Source: TMED27 sp964350435 (GTDB lineage Bacteria > Pseudomonadota > Alphaproteobacteria > Micavibrionales > Micavibrionaceae). From it: a stretch of DNA of 57,745 nucleotides. The position numbers and the translations under genes are program-made. The notes beneath the pieces are model-generated. The model saw only the letters and a list, made by a program, of their open reading frames with translations. It was not told the DNA's origin and searched no databases. The stretch is taken from contig CAYGJS010000012.1 in the NCBI GenBank assembly GCA_964350435.1, forward strand, positions 1 to 57,745, written 5' to 3'. Below are positions 16,867 to 26,975 of the stretch, piece by piece. The stretch's first letter is position 1. Each line of letters opens with the position of its first letter.

Positions 16867-18708
16867 ATGGTCCATACCGTCTTACAAGAAGTCACCGATA
16901 GAATCATCGCGCGCAGCAAGCCACACAGACAAGCGTATTTGGGTCGTATGAATGAGGCAACAATCTCGGGCGTCCACAGATCTTGCCAATCCTGCAGCGG
17001 CCTTGCTCATAATAATGCCTCGGCCAGCGCGGATGAAAAACTTCTTCTTGCGGGCGATAAAAGCTGGAATATCGGAATTGTATCTGCGGCAACGGACATG
17101 CTGTCTGCGCACCAACCGTTCTTGAAATTTTCGGACGTAATCAAAGATGAAGCATTAGTACATAGCATGACAGCGCAGATCGCTACGCATACGACCGCTA
17201 TGTGTGATGGAACAACCCAAGGGCAAAAAGGTATGCATTTGTCACTTCTTAGCCGTGATGTAATCGCAAGAGATGTTGCAATCGGTTTATCACACAATAC
17301 GTTTGATGCAGTAGTTGCCATGGCGACGTGTGATAAAATCAAACCCGGTTTTGAAATTGGATTAAGTTCATTTGGACATCTCCCGGTCATTTTTGCACCG
17401 GGCGGCCCGATGAGCACCGGTCAGTCAAATGGAGATAAAAACAAAGTCAGAGAATTGGTCGCCCAAGGCTTGGCGGGTAAAAAAGAAGAACTCGCCTCGG
17501 AAATGAGATCTTATCATGGCCCCGGTACGTGCACGTTCTACGGCACTGCCAACACCAATGAAATGATGGCAGAAATTTTAGGATTGCAACTTCCCGGCTC
17601 ATCTTTTATTCCGCCCAATACGCCCGAGCGTGACGCCATGACAAGACAGGCCGTAAGGCATCTTGCAAATGGTGAAGTTCCAAAATGGCACGAAGTCATT
17701 ACGGAAAAAACAATTGTAAACGCGATTGTGGCGCTTCATGCCACTGGCGGCTCAACAAATTGTGTTTTGCATCTTCCCGCTGTTGCGGCGGCGAATGGAA
17801 TTTCAATTACCCTTCAGGATATTGAAGATCTCTCAGAAATTGTGCCTTCTGTTGCGCGCATTTATCCAAACGGCCCCGCGGACATCAACCAATACCAACA
17901 GGCAGGCGGAATGCCTGTTTTAATGCAGACATTGCTTGATGGCGGCTTGCTGCATGAGGATGTAAAAACCGTAGCCGGCACAGGCTTAAGTGAATATACA
18001 AAAACCCCCCAATTCCACGAAGATGGTTCTGTAACTTGGGTTTCTAAAGATAATACATCGCGCGATGCAAGCATTATCACAACGGTTGAAAAACCATTCT
18101 CACCGACTGGCGGGATTAAAGTCATGCATGGTATTTTGGGCGAAGGAATCGCAAAGGTTTCTGCCCTCAAAGATGAGCACCGCCGCGTTTCAGCACCAGC
18201 CCGCGTTTTCGATACCGAACTGGGATTACAACAAGCCTTCCAAAAAGGTGAACTCACCGGAGATTTTATTGCTGTGGTCCGTGGTCAAGGTGCATGGCAG
18301 ACAGGGATGCCTGAGCTGCACAAGCTGATTACACCGCTGAAAGTATTACAAGGTAAAGGCCAAAATGTAGGGCTTGTAACAAATGGTCGTCTATCTGGCG
18401 CATCCGGTTCTGTGCCATCTGTTATACATGTGTGTCAGCAAGATGAAAATGGTATGCCTATGAAAGGCGATGACGAACCCATGAATAAAATTCAAGACGG
18501 CGACATGATCACGCTCAACACCAATACAGGTGAACTGATTGTTCATGTTCCTGAAGAAAAATGGGCGCAAAGATTGGCAGCAAAAGTTGATTCTTCTTCT
18601 CAACATTTCGGTCTGGGCCGAGAGCTGTTTGAGGGTGATCGCGACCGCGTTACTGCCCCGCAGCACGGCGCTTCGAGTGTTGTACCCCCTCTATTGGATG
18701 TTGCATAA
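16867..18708 (+). CDS. edd: 6-phosphogluconate dehydratase (Entner-Doudoroff)
   Basis: Dehydrates 6-phosphogluconate to KDPG; an iron-sulfur enzyme of the IlvD/Edd family, 613 residues as expected. Diagnostic segments include AYLGRMNEATISGVHRSCQS, TAMCDGTTQGQKGMHLSLLS, GPGTCTFYGTANTNEMMAEI, HATGGSTNCVLHLPAVAAAN, GSVTWVSKDNTSRDAS and GRLSGASGSVPSVIHV. The ATG at 16867 follows a GAGAGAG ribosome site. Codon use looks less GC-rich than its neighbours ilvA and amtB, which may hint at a different history. The KDPG aldolase gene is not in the window. Confidence 0.95.
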   Translation: MVHTVLQEVTDRIIARSKPHRQAYLGRMNEATISGVHRSCQSCSGLAHNNASASADEKLLLAGDKSWNIGIVSAATDMLSAHQPFLKFSDVIKDEALVHSMTAQIATHTTAMCDGTTQGQKGMHLSLLSRDVIARDVAIGLSHNTFDAVVAMATCDKIKPGFEIGLSSFGHLPVIFAPGGPMSTGQSNGDKNKVRELVAQGLAGKKEELASEMRSYHGPGTCTFYGTANTNEMMAEILGLQLPGSSFIPPNTPERDAMTRQAVRHLANGEVPKWHEVITEKTIVNAIVALHATGGSTNCVLHLPAVAAANGISITLQDIEDLSEIVPSVARIYPNGPADINQYQQAGGMPVLMQTLLDGGLLHEDVKTVAGTGLSEYTKTPQFHEDGSVTWVSKDNTSRDASIITTVEKPFSPTGGIKVMHGILGEGIAKVSALKDEHRRVSAPARVFDTELGLQQAFQKGELTGDFIAVVRGQGAWQTGMPELHKLITPLKVLQGKGQNVGLVTNGRLSGASGSVPSVIHVCQQDENGMPMKGDDEPMNKIQDGDMITLNTNTGELIVHVPEEKWAQRLAAKVDSSSQHFGLGRELFEGDRDRVTAPQHGASSVVPPLLDVA

Positions 18709-18737
18709 TCTGGATTTAATCTGCTCCTAATAAAAAA

Positions 18738-18771
18738 CCCCGCCGAAAGCAGAAAATTCGGCGGGGTGTTT
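18738..18771. terminator. Bidirectional terminator between edd and nrdB
   Basis: A 10-bp GC-rich stem (ccccgccgaa / ttcggcgggg, loop of 9). It is flanked by AAAAAA on the left and a T-rich run on the right. It can end both edd (plus) and nrdB (minus), which converge here. Confidence 0.85.
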
Positions 18772-18820
18772 GCTGGCCCCATCACAAATGAAATAGGGCC
18801 GATTTTACGCAGTTTAAAAC

Positions 18821-19930
18821 TTACTCTGCAGCGATGCTTCCGCCCTTGCCGCTATTATCGCCGGAAACATTGCTCATATTGGTTTCATTCTTGGCGTCAA
18901 TTCCGTATTTGCCCTCAAACACATCACCGGAAAACACGTCTTCCCAGGTCCCTTGTGTAGACGCTTTGGAATATTCGGTCGAACGGTTCTCGAAGAAATT
19001 CGTATGCTCCGCCCCGTTCAGCATCTCATCCATCCAAGGCAGCGGGTTTTTCTCCACGCCGTAAACCGGATCAAGCCCCAGCTGCTGCAAACGACGATCG
19101 CCGATATAGCGGATATATTGCTTCACATCATGCGGCTCCATGCCTTCAATCGCGCCCATTTCGAAACACAAATCAATGAACGCATCTTCATGCTCAACCG
19201 TGATTTTACAGCATTCTGTAATCTCGGCGCGCAATGCGTCATCCCAGATATCCTGATTTTCATCAATAAAGGTGTTGAACAGCCGGATCATCGATAGGCA
19301 GTGCAGCGTTTCATCCCGCACAGACCATGTCACAATCTGCCCCATCCCCTTCATTTTATTGAAACGCGGGAAGTTCATCAAAATCGCAAACGATGCAAAC
19401 AGCGCCAGCCCTTCGGTAAACGCGCCGAACATCGCCATGGTTTTGGCCACATCGCGCCGGTTGTCCATCGAAACATCCTGCATGTAATCGAACTTGTCCT
19501 TCATTTCCTTATACTCAAGGAAGGCGGAATATTCGACCTCCGGCATCCCGATCGTATCCAGCAAATGCGAATACGCCGCAATATGCACGGTTTCGATATT
19601 GGAAAACGCCGACAGCATCATTTGCACTTCCACAGGACCAAAGACCTGAGAGTAATGCTTCATATAACAGTTATTGACCTCGATATCGGATTGCGTAAAG
19701 AACCGGAAAATCTGCGTCATCAGGTTCTTTTCAGACGGCGTCAGATTCTTTTTCCAATCATGCACATCCTGCGCCAGCGGCACTTCCTCAGGCAGCCAGT
19801 GAATCCGTTGCTGCGTCAGCCACGCTTCATAACACCACGGATACAAGAAAGGCTTATAAACATGACGTTCCACCAATAACGGGGAATTGGAATTGACGAT
19901 ATCTTTCTTGGCGGCGGCTTGCGCTGACAT
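18821..19930 (-). CDS. nrdB: Ribonucleotide reductase class Ia, beta subunit
   Basis: A 369-residue radical-generating subunit. The diiron ligands are all recognisable: D82, E113, H116, E173, E207 and H210. The radical tyrosine is Y120 in ETVHIAAYSHLL. The sequence DETLHC holds the last Glu/His pair. It makes deoxynucleotides with NrdA, encoded 3.4 kb away on the same strand but in a separate unit. About 145 bases upstream of the ATG lies a pair of NrdR-like boxes. There is no ATP-cone on this subunit. Confidence 0.96.
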   Translation of the reverse strand: MSAQAAAKKDIVNSNSPLLVERHVYKPFLYPWCYEAWLTQQRIHWLPEEVPLAQDVHDWKKNLTPSEKNLMTQIFRFFTQSDIEVNNCYMKHYSQVFGPVEVQMMLSAFSNIETVHIAAYSHLLDTIGMPEVEYSAFLEYKEMKDKFDYMQDVSMDNRRDVAKTMAMFGAFTEGLALFASFAILMNFPRFNKMKGMGQIVTWSVRDETLHCLSMIRLFNTFIDENQDIWDDALRAEITECCKITVEHEDAFIDLCFEMGAIEGMEPHDVKQYIRYIGDRRLQQLGLDPVYGVEKNPLPWMDEMLNGAEHTNFFENRSTEYSKASTQGTWEDVFSGDVFEGKYGIDAKNETNMSNVSGDNSGKGGSIAAE

Positions 19931-20073
19931 GGGGCTCTCCTATTTTGATTTTTTAAACAGTAATGATTCTTATGATAGTAAGTGTAGGGCTCCGCCGCGC
20001 TTTTCCTAGTCATTTGCAAAAAAATGAGGTGAATAACGGGGATAAGTTGGAGGCGAAAGCCCTAAAAGAAACA

Positions 20074-20121
20074 TGTACACATATTGTGTTCTTAAATGCA
20101 TTAAACCACTATATGTTGTGT
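20074..20121. promoter_or_regulatory. Paired NrdR-like boxes upstream of nrdB
   Basis: Box 2, ccactatatgttgtgt (20106-20121), matches the NrdR consensus acaCwAtATaTwGtgt at about 14 of 16 positions. Box 1, tgtacacatattgtgt (20074-20089), is weaker. The two begin 32 bases apart, i.e. three helical turns, the spacing typical for NrdR. Predicted role: repression of nrdB when dNTPs are sufficient. No nrdR gene is in the window. Confidence 0.65.
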
Positions 20122-20163
20122 TTTCGCAAGTGTTTTTGAAGAATTATTCTGAATTATTTTCCC

Positions 20164-20490
20164 TTACGACGGAACGCATGCAAACACGTCGTCGCCATGA
20201 TAATGCGTAGGGCCTCCTGCCGCGACACAGTTTGCAAAAGCGTCAGGGCTAACGCTAGAGAGAATTTCGCCACTGGGCGCCGCACCGCCAGAAATGGCAC
20301 CAGCAACATCGGCAAACGCAGGAGAAAGACTGCCAATATTTGAAGTAATCCAAGAGTCGATTCCTGAAGCGATAGGCGTTAGCCCCAAGGGTCCCATCAA
20401 AGAATGCGCGATAAAACAGCTGGCCAAACCAAGCCCTACCCATGTGACAGGGTTGTTAAATAATCCAGATAAACTGTGCTCGCCAGCCAT
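20164..20490 (-). CDS. Small putative membrane protein under Zur-like control
   Basis: A 108-residue protein starting MAGEHSLSGLFNNPVTW, with GAGGAC as ribosome site. One clear hydrophobic stretch is WVGLGLASCFIAHSLMGPLG. The C-terminus THYHGDDVFACVPS offers His, Asp and Cys ligands that could bind a metal. I recognise no family. It is divergent from the gene at 20607 across a short spacer with two palindromes of Zur-box type, and zur is nearby. A zinc-related role is therefore suggested but unproven. Confidence 0.55.
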   Translation of the reverse strand: MAGEHSLSGLFNNPVTWVGLGLASCFIAHSLMGPLGLTPIASGIDSWITSNIGSLSPAFADVAGAISGGAAPSGEILSSVSPDAFANCVAAGGPTHYHGDDVFACVPS

Positions 20491-20518
20491 TTTAGTCCTC
20501 AAATTAAATCTTTATATC

Positions 20519-20531
20519 GTTATAATATAAC
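20519..20531. promoter_or_regulatory. Zur-like operator 1
   Basis: The sequence gttataatataac is a perfect 13-base palindrome matching the alphaproteobacterial Zur motif as I remember it. It lies 29 bases upstream of the minus-strand small gene that starts at 20490. Confidence 0.55.
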
Positions 20532-20541
20532 AACAATAGGC

Positions 20542-20570
20542 TTGACAATACAAAATGTTACTTTATAACA
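20542..20570 (+). promoter_or_regulatory. Promoter with overlapping Zur-like operator 2
   Basis: TTGACA (20542-20547), a 16-base spacer and TATAAC (20564-20569) form a good sigma-70-type promoter for the plus-strand gene at 20607. The imperfect palindrome tgttactttataaca (20556-20570) covers the -10 box, where a bound repressor would block initiation. Confidence 0.55.
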
Positions 20571-20606
20571 CAATAAAAATTTTATTCGGGAAAATACTCT
20601 AAAACC

Positions 20607-21041
20607 ATGGCTAAAAATTCATCTCTTACTGCCGCATGTGCAGCCGCATTTATGACATTGACCTCTCCTGCGCAGGCGCAAAGCCTGCAACCATTAAGGC
20701 CTCCAACACAGGAAATGCATGAAGTTTTTTGTGATATTGCGCGTGATAAAGGCGCGCGCAGCTGGCAAGCAATTTCCCAGTATGATGCCAACTGGCATCA
20801 TGGAGGCATGAACTTACATACAATGCGCCCGCAAGATCGACCTGATGCTCTAAGACAGATGCAAAACTCAACCTTCTCTCCGGTGCTTCAAGCTCGAATC
20901 AATACAGGAATTCTCTCATCGATGGAACAATTCGATCGATATGCAAACCCAGAAAAGCTCATCAAAATGCTTGGGGAAATCCAAGGCCATGGAAAAACTC
21001 TGCCGCACGTTGACAGTTATTTTTCAACTCACTGTTCTTAA
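20607..21041 (+). CDS. Exported hypothetical protein under Zur-like control
   Basis: A 144-residue protein with a Sec signal peptide (SSLTAACAAAFMTLTSPAQA). The mature part is helical with WHHGGMNLHTM near the middle and two Cys (VFCDIARDKG; FSTHCS at the end). No family is recognised. The His-rich patch and the Zur-like boxes in front suggest zinc scavenging or a zinc-independent replacement function; both are inferences. Its 3' end overlaps the convergent zur gene by 4 bases. Confidence 0.65.
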   Translation: MAKNSSLTAACAAAFMTLTSPAQAQSLQPLRPPTQEMHEVFCDIARDKGARSWQAISQYDANWHHGGMNLHTMRPQDRPDALRQMQNSTFSPVLQARINTGILSSMEQFDRYANPEKLIKMLGEIQGHGKTLPHVDSYFSTHCS

Positions 21042-21478
21042 GCGCAATCGCGGCATCGCCCGTGCAACTCCGCATTCCAGTGCGAAAGCGCAAAGCCCTT
21101 ATCAGCGGCTTGAGTCTCCAGCCCCTTCGGAATATGGCAAAGATGCACTTCCTCCACACGTCCGCACGCATCACAAATCATAAACTGTGACCCAAGGTGA
21201 TGATGGTTTTCCCCGCACGCCACATACGCGTTCAAGGATTCAATCCGGTGAATAAACCCATGCTGGCTTAAAAACTCCAGCGCCCGATACGCCGTCGGCG
21301 GCTTCGGGTTATCGAGCTTGCCCCCCAGCGCCTCCAAAACTTCATACGCCGTCAGCGGCTTTGGGCTAGCTGCAATAACCTCCAGCGCAAAAATACGCGG
21401 TGGCGTGATCCTTAAATCATGCTGCTTTGCATATGTTTCAAGCGCTTTTATTGCGGATTGTGCTGTCTTCGTTGTCAT
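21038..21478 (-). CDS. zur: Fur-family regulator, zinc-responsive Zur type
   Basis: A 146-residue Fur-family repressor. The segment PPTAYRALEFLSQHGFIHRI followed by ESLNAYVAC is characteristic of Zur rather than Fur or PerR. The structural zinc site is formed by ICDACGRVEE and the C-terminal CRDC. ENHHHLG supplies regulatory ligands. The start at 21478 (MTTKTAQSAIKAL) fits family length; a longer reading from 21631 has unrelated sequence. Predicted targets in the window are the two genes flanking the palindromes at 20519-20570. Confidence 0.85.
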   Translation of the reverse strand: MTTKTAQSAIKALETYAKQHDLRITPPRIFALEVIAASPKPLTAYEVLEALGGKLDNPKPPTAYRALEFLSQHGFIHRIESLNAYVACGENHHHLGSQFMICDACGRVEEVHLCHIPKGLETQAADKGFALSHWNAELHGRCRDCA

Positions 21479-21597
21479 AGCAATAAAATAGCGCGCCCCG
21501 CCCGAAAAAGAAACAAACGATCGTGTGCCATCGATTTCTTGCAAAATATTCTCTTTGTCTGTATATTTACATATTATATTAATTCGAGGGGCAAGTT

Positions 21598-22608
21598 CTG
21601 ACAAATTTTGCTTTAAAACCCACAGAAGCATTGCTTGAAAGCGCAGAAGACAAATACGCGTCTTCTGGCGCGCGCCGCGATGACGCGTTCTTTTACCTCA
21701 CAGTCATCAATGACGGAATGATTGACCCCCTAACGCAGCATAACTTTGCCCCTGAAGTCGATACGCTTAATCCGGTTTTGTTCAGAGATTATTCCGCCTA
21801 TTCAGACCGGGTTCATCTCGATCATTACTTCCCGATTGCCGAGGCAGAGGGCGCAGGTGCTGCCTATTTTAAAGCCTGTTGGCAAGAGGCCTTCGCCCAT
21901 CTGCCCGAAAATCTTCGTCCTGCTCCCGATCCCAACAGCATTATCAATATGCGCTTTTGCGATCCAGCAGAAAATATGAGCAAGGGCAAGAAAATCCCTG
22001 CTAAAGAAGATCTCTTCCGTCTATGGAGAATAAACTACGATAACCTTCTTGAAAATGAACCCATCCTCTTGGCCGCAAAAAATATAAGCGCATTCTCTGC
22101 GCTGAATTATATGGATCTCATAGATGAAAGAGCCATCGACAGCTTCGATCCCGCCCAAAGCGAAGCTTATCATATTTACCGCGTTTACGAAGCATTCGAA
22201 ATCGCGATGAATGAGGCAGCAAGAACAGGTGAGAGGTTTCAGGGTGTAGCTGGCTTTGACTTTGCCGAACATTGGCCGCACGTCCAAAAAATGCTTGCGG
22301 TCACTTACCCCTTACGTTTCGGACAAATTATGCCTGTGACACCCTTGCCCAGCGGCGAGGGCACAAGCCTATCGAAAATTGCAGATCGCTTTCTTAATGC
22401 GGGATACAAAAATATTCCCGAAGGCTTTACGCAAGGCTCTGTAATCGACACCAAAGACCTTGAGCGCATTTTTGATAAGTTTCGTCTTCTCGCTGAAGCT
22501 CGCCTGCCCATGCTCTTATTACTCATACGCGACGATTGTAAGGCTCGCTCTGAACAGCCAGATGTACCAATCGGTCGGGAAGACGATCCAAGATGGGGGC
22601 TGGCATAA
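21598..22608 (+). CDS. Hypothetical protein with probable CTG start
   Basis: About 336 residues, unrecognised, soluble, with many acidic and aromatic residues (FYLTVINDGMIDPLTQHNFA; RVHLDHYFPIAEAEGAGAAY). There is no ATG or GTG near the 5' end. A GAGGGG ribosome site (21586-21591) lies 6 bases before a CTG at 21598, which would give MTNFALKPTEALLESAED. The alternative is TTG 21631, which has no ribosome site. Upstream is a stop at 21580. It is divergent from zur. Confidence 0.6.
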   Translation: MTNFALKPTEALLESAEDKYASSGARRDDAFFYLTVINDGMIDPLTQHNFAPEVDTLNPVLFRDYSAYSDRVHLDHYFPIAEAEGAGAAYFKACWQEAFAHLPENLRPAPDPNSIINMRFCDPAENMSKGKKIPAKEDLFRLWRINYDNLLENEPILLAAKNISAFSALNYMDLIDERAIDSFDPAQSEAYHIYRVYEAFEIAMNEAARTGERFQGVAGFDFAEHWPHVQKMLAVTYPLRFGQIMPVTPLPSGEGTSLSKIADRFLNAGYKNIPEGFTQGSVIDTKDLERIFDKFRLLAEARLPMLLLLIRDDCKARSEQPDVPIGREDDPRWGLA

Positions 22609-22796
22609 TAAATTGCTAAGCATTTTGCGGGAGTTCCGTATCGCTTGTATCCCTGACTGACCCTTTATCCCCAGCTTTTGCAGCTTAGTGTGCGCTGCCC
22701 AATATAAACATATTGACGCTGTAATTTTCGCTATGATAGCAATGCATCGCAGCCATGCATTAAGCGGGTAATGAACAAAAAAAGAGAGGTAAAAAA

Positions 22797-23240
22797 ATGG
22801 AAACAAAAGTATCACTTTCGGCTAAAAACCCAGAAGATTTAACGCGTCTCAAGCAGGCGTTTGTTGCAGCCCTGCCAGGAGCAGAAATTGATGAAGCCAG
22901 AGCCTTAGCACCCTATAAAAGACCAAGCACGCTTGCGCCATGGGAAGGTAGATCAGAAAACGCCCTCGTTCCTGTCTCTCCTGAAGAAGCGCAGAGCAAT
23001 CCATCGGCTCTCTATCGCGCTAATGCTGTGCTTGATGGTGGCTCAGAAGGGTTGTCTCAGCGTCTTCAAAGCCTTGTTGATGTTTTCGAAAGAACCAATC
23101 CTGGAAGTTTTGCGCATGGAAACAGTATCTATCTCTCGCGTCCAATTTCGCAACCTATGTTCATAGTGATCGAAGGCGGTGGCAATCCAGCAGCACTAGC
23201 TGAGGAAGAAGACCAAGGCCCCGCCGCCGCCCTCGGCTAA
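22797..23240 (+). CDS. Hypothetical protein
   Basis: A 147-residue soluble protein with a good GAGAGG ribosome site. The first part (VSLSAKNPEDLTRLKQAFVA) looks like a small alpha/beta domain, followed by a Pro/Ser-rich linker and an acidic, Ala-rich tail. No family is recognised. It is followed by a bidirectional terminator. Confidence 0.6.
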   Translation: METKVSLSAKNPEDLTRLKQAFVAALPGAEIDEARALAPYKRPSTLAPWEGRSENALVPVSPEEAQSNPSALYRANAVLDGGSEGLSQRLQSLVDVFERTNPGSFAHGNSIYLSRPISQPMFIVIEGGGNPAALAEEEDQGPAAALG

Positions 23241-23261
23241 ACGCCCCCGCGCTGCCAATAA

Positions 23262-23288
23262 AAAAGCCCGCATATCCTGCGGGCTTTT
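23262..23288. terminator. Bidirectional terminator before nrdA 3' end
   Basis: Stem aaaagcccgca / tgcgggctttt with a 5-base loop; A run on the left and T run on the right. It serves the plus-strand hypothetical gene and minus-strand nrdA. Confidence 0.85.
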
Positions 23289-23314
23289 GTTTATGTATCT
23301 GGTTTAAGCGGTGC

Positions 23315-25144
23315 CTATTGGCACGCCAGACATTCTTCGTATTTATTGTCCTCGCCCAGAACGCGCTGCTCGGCTTCCTTGGCCGCGCCATCCTTGGCGC
23401 GCTGCCAGGAGGCGTTGCTCTCCGCCCGCTGGATCGATTTGGAGCGGCAGTAATAAAGCGACTTCACGCCCTTTTTCCACGCTTCCATATGAATGCCATG
23501 CAGATCCGCCTTGTGCACATTCGCAGGCAGGAAGATATTGAGGGATTGCGCCTGACACACATACTGGCTGCGGTCGCCCGCATGTTCGATCAACCAGCGC
23601 TGGTCGATCTCGAATGCGGTCTTGAACACGTCCTTTTCATCCTGCGACAGGAAATCGAGATGTTGCACCGATCCTTCATTGGTAAAGATCGAAGACCATA
23701 CATCTTCTGTATTCTGATCCTTCTCCTCCAAAATCGCCATCAGATACCGGTTTTTCACAGGGAAAGAACCGGACAAAGTTTTATGCGTATACGCATTGGC
23801 CGCATTCGGCTCGATACCGGGCGAAGCGCCGCCGCAAATAATCGAAATTGAGGCCGTAGGCGCAATCGCCATCTTGTTCGAGAACCGCTCCATGATGCCA
23901 TAATCTGCTGCATCAGGGCACGCGCCGCGCTCCTCGGCCAGCTTCACAGAAGCATCATCGGCCTGACGACGGATATGTTGGAAAATCTTGCGGTTCCAGA
24001 CCTTCGCCATAACACTTTCCATCGGAATCATCTTCGATTGCAAGAAACCATGGAAACCCATCACACCAAGGCCGACAGAGCGCTCACGCATCGCTGCATA
24101 TTTTGCGCGCTTCATGGAATCCGGCGCTTTGGCAATAAAATCGGACAGCACGTTATCAAGGAAACGCATCACATCTTCGATAAATTGCGGGTGATCCTTC
24201 CATTCATCATAAGTCTCCAAATTCAGCGAAGACAGGCAGCACACGGCCGTGCGATCATTGCCCAGATGGTCACGCCCGGTCGGTAAAGTAATCTCCGAAC
24301 ATAAATTCGACATCTTCACGTTCAATCCCGCCATTTTGTGATGCGCCGGAATCTGGTCATTCACATGATCGATATAGATAATATAAGGCTCGCCGGTTTC
24401 AACGCGGGCGGTAATCAGGCGAATCCATAAATCCCGCGCATTCACCTTATCAATGACTGCATTATCCTTGGGGGATTTAAGCGCATATTCCTCGTTATTT
24501 TCCACCGCATGCATGAACTTGTTGTCGACCAGAACCCCGTGATGCAGATTCAGCGCCTTACGGTTCGGATCCCCGCCTGTCGGGCGGCGAATCTCGATAA
24601 ATTCTTCAATCTCGGGGTGCCAGATCGGCAGATAAATCGCGGCACTTCCGCGGCGAAGCGATCCTTGCGAAATCGCCAGCGTCAGAGAATCCATCACGCG
24701 GATGAACGGCACGATCCCGGATGTCTTGCCATTGCGGCCAACCTTCTCGCCAATAGAGCGCACATTCCCCCAATAGGAGCCAATCCCGCCGCCCAAACTC
24801 GCCAGCCATACATTTTCATTCCACAAAGACACAATCTCTTCCAGAGAATCGTTGGTTTCGTTCAGGAAACAGGAAATCGGCAAGCCGCGGCTTGTCCCGC
24901 CATTGGAAAGAATAGGCGTCGACGGCATGAACCACAATCTCGACATATAATCGTAAAGACGCTGTGCATGTTCGCTGTTATCACCGTAATACATCGCCCC
25001 GCGTGCGAAAAGATCCTGATAGGATTCCTCGGGCATAAGATACCGGTCAGTGAGCGTCGCTTTACCGAAACTGGTTAAATTTTCATCACGGGACCGATCG
25101 ATTTGGACACGATTACCCCGCTCCATTTGCGCGACGTCAAACAT
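23315..25144 (-). CDS. nrdA: Ribonucleotide reductase class I, alpha subunit, without ATP-cone
   Basis: A 609-residue catalytic subunit that reduces ribonucleoside diphosphates with NrdB. Catalytic residues are visible: C92 (SCFLNE), N280, C282 and E284 (SNLCSEITLP), C302 (AVCCLSSLNLE), the radical-transfer pair Y564-Y565 (SLYYCRS) and the C-terminal redox pair C605/C608 (EECLACQ). Compared with the 761-residue E. coli protein, the N-terminal ATP-cone is absent, so overall dATP shut-off through that site is not expected. A pair of NrdR-like boxes lies 75-121 bases upstream. Confidence 0.96.
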   Translation of the reverse strand: MFDVAQMERGNRVQIDRSRDENLTSFGKATLTDRYLMPEESYQDLFARGAMYYGDNSEHAQRLYDYMSRLWFMPSTPILSNGGTSRGLPISCFLNETNDSLEEIVSLWNENVWLASLGGGIGSYWGNVRSIGEKVGRNGKTSGIVPFIRVMDSLTLAISQGSLRRGSAAIYLPIWHPEIEEFIEIRRPTGGDPNRKALNLHHGVLVDNKFMHAVENNEEYALKSPKDNAVIDKVNARDLWIRLITARVETGEPYIIYIDHVNDQIPAHHKMAGLNVKMSNLCSEITLPTGRDHLGNDRTAVCCLSSLNLETYDEWKDHPQFIEDVMRFLDNVLSDFIAKAPDSMKRAKYAAMRERSVGLGVMGFHGFLQSKMIPMESVMAKVWNRKIFQHIRRQADDASVKLAEERGACPDAADYGIMERFSNKMAIAPTASISIICGGASPGIEPNAANAYTHKTLSGSFPVKNRYLMAILEEKDQNTEDVWSSIFTNEGSVQHLDFLSQDEKDVFKTAFEIDQRWLIEHAGDRSQYVCQAQSLNIFLPANVHKADLHGIHMEAWKKGVKSLYYCRSKSIQRAESNASWQRAKDGAAKEAEQRVLGEDNKYEECLACQ

Positions 25145-25218
25145 GAGCCTTACTCCTATATATTTTTTTGCTTATCCGAAAGGGATAGTGTTTTATGAGA
25201 TGCGAACAGCGTGCGAAA

Positions 25219-25265
25219 ACACAATCTGTAGCGTTTGGTAATAAATAAACTACTACATCTCGTGG
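25219..25265. promoter_or_regulatory. Paired NrdR-like boxes upstream of nrdA
   Basis: Box acacaatctgtagcgt (25219-25234) matches the consensus acaCwAtATaTwGtgt at about 13 of 16 positions. A weaker box ctactacatctcgtgg (25250-25265) begins 31 bases further. The 31-32 base spacing is the same as upstream of nrdB, which supports both. Confidence 0.6.
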
Positions 25266-25473
25266 TATTCGTCCATATGAATATATTCCCAAGCCGCATG
25301 TCATTTTTTTCAAAATCCATATTTTTCAACAAATTAACAGGGATATCCCAAGGCTTATACCGCCGAAATAGACGCAAAAAAAATCATAAAAAGGCTTTTG
25401 CGCAATATTATTACGCGGGCGGCTTCCATATAGGGAAATTACAACGCAAAAATGTTTCTGTTATGTTCTCACT

Positions 25474-25499
25474 ATAGCATCAAATACTGGATATGCTAT
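25474..25499. promoter_or_regulatory. Inverted repeat upstream of pyk
   Basis: Perfect 7-base arms atagcat (25474-25480) and atgctat (25493-25499) are separated by 12 bases, 40 bases before the pyk start. It may be an operator. The rest of the 25266-25538 spacer holds no gene or promoter I can support; a short reading frame there looks spurious. Confidence 0.35.
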
Positions 25500-25538
25500 G
25501 ATTCTTTTTTAAGCGCTTCATTCTAAAGGCAAAAATTG

Positions 25539-26971
<1,433 letters not shown>

Positions 26972-26975
<4 letters not shown>

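Noticed and set aside
22713..22737. TTGACG...TATGAT as promoter of the 147-residue gene
   Set aside because: The spacer is only 13 bases, too short for a sigma-70 promoter.
25235..25477. 80-codon plus-strand frame between nrdA and pyk
   Set aside because: No ribosome site, no similarity, and it overlaps the NrdR-like boxes.
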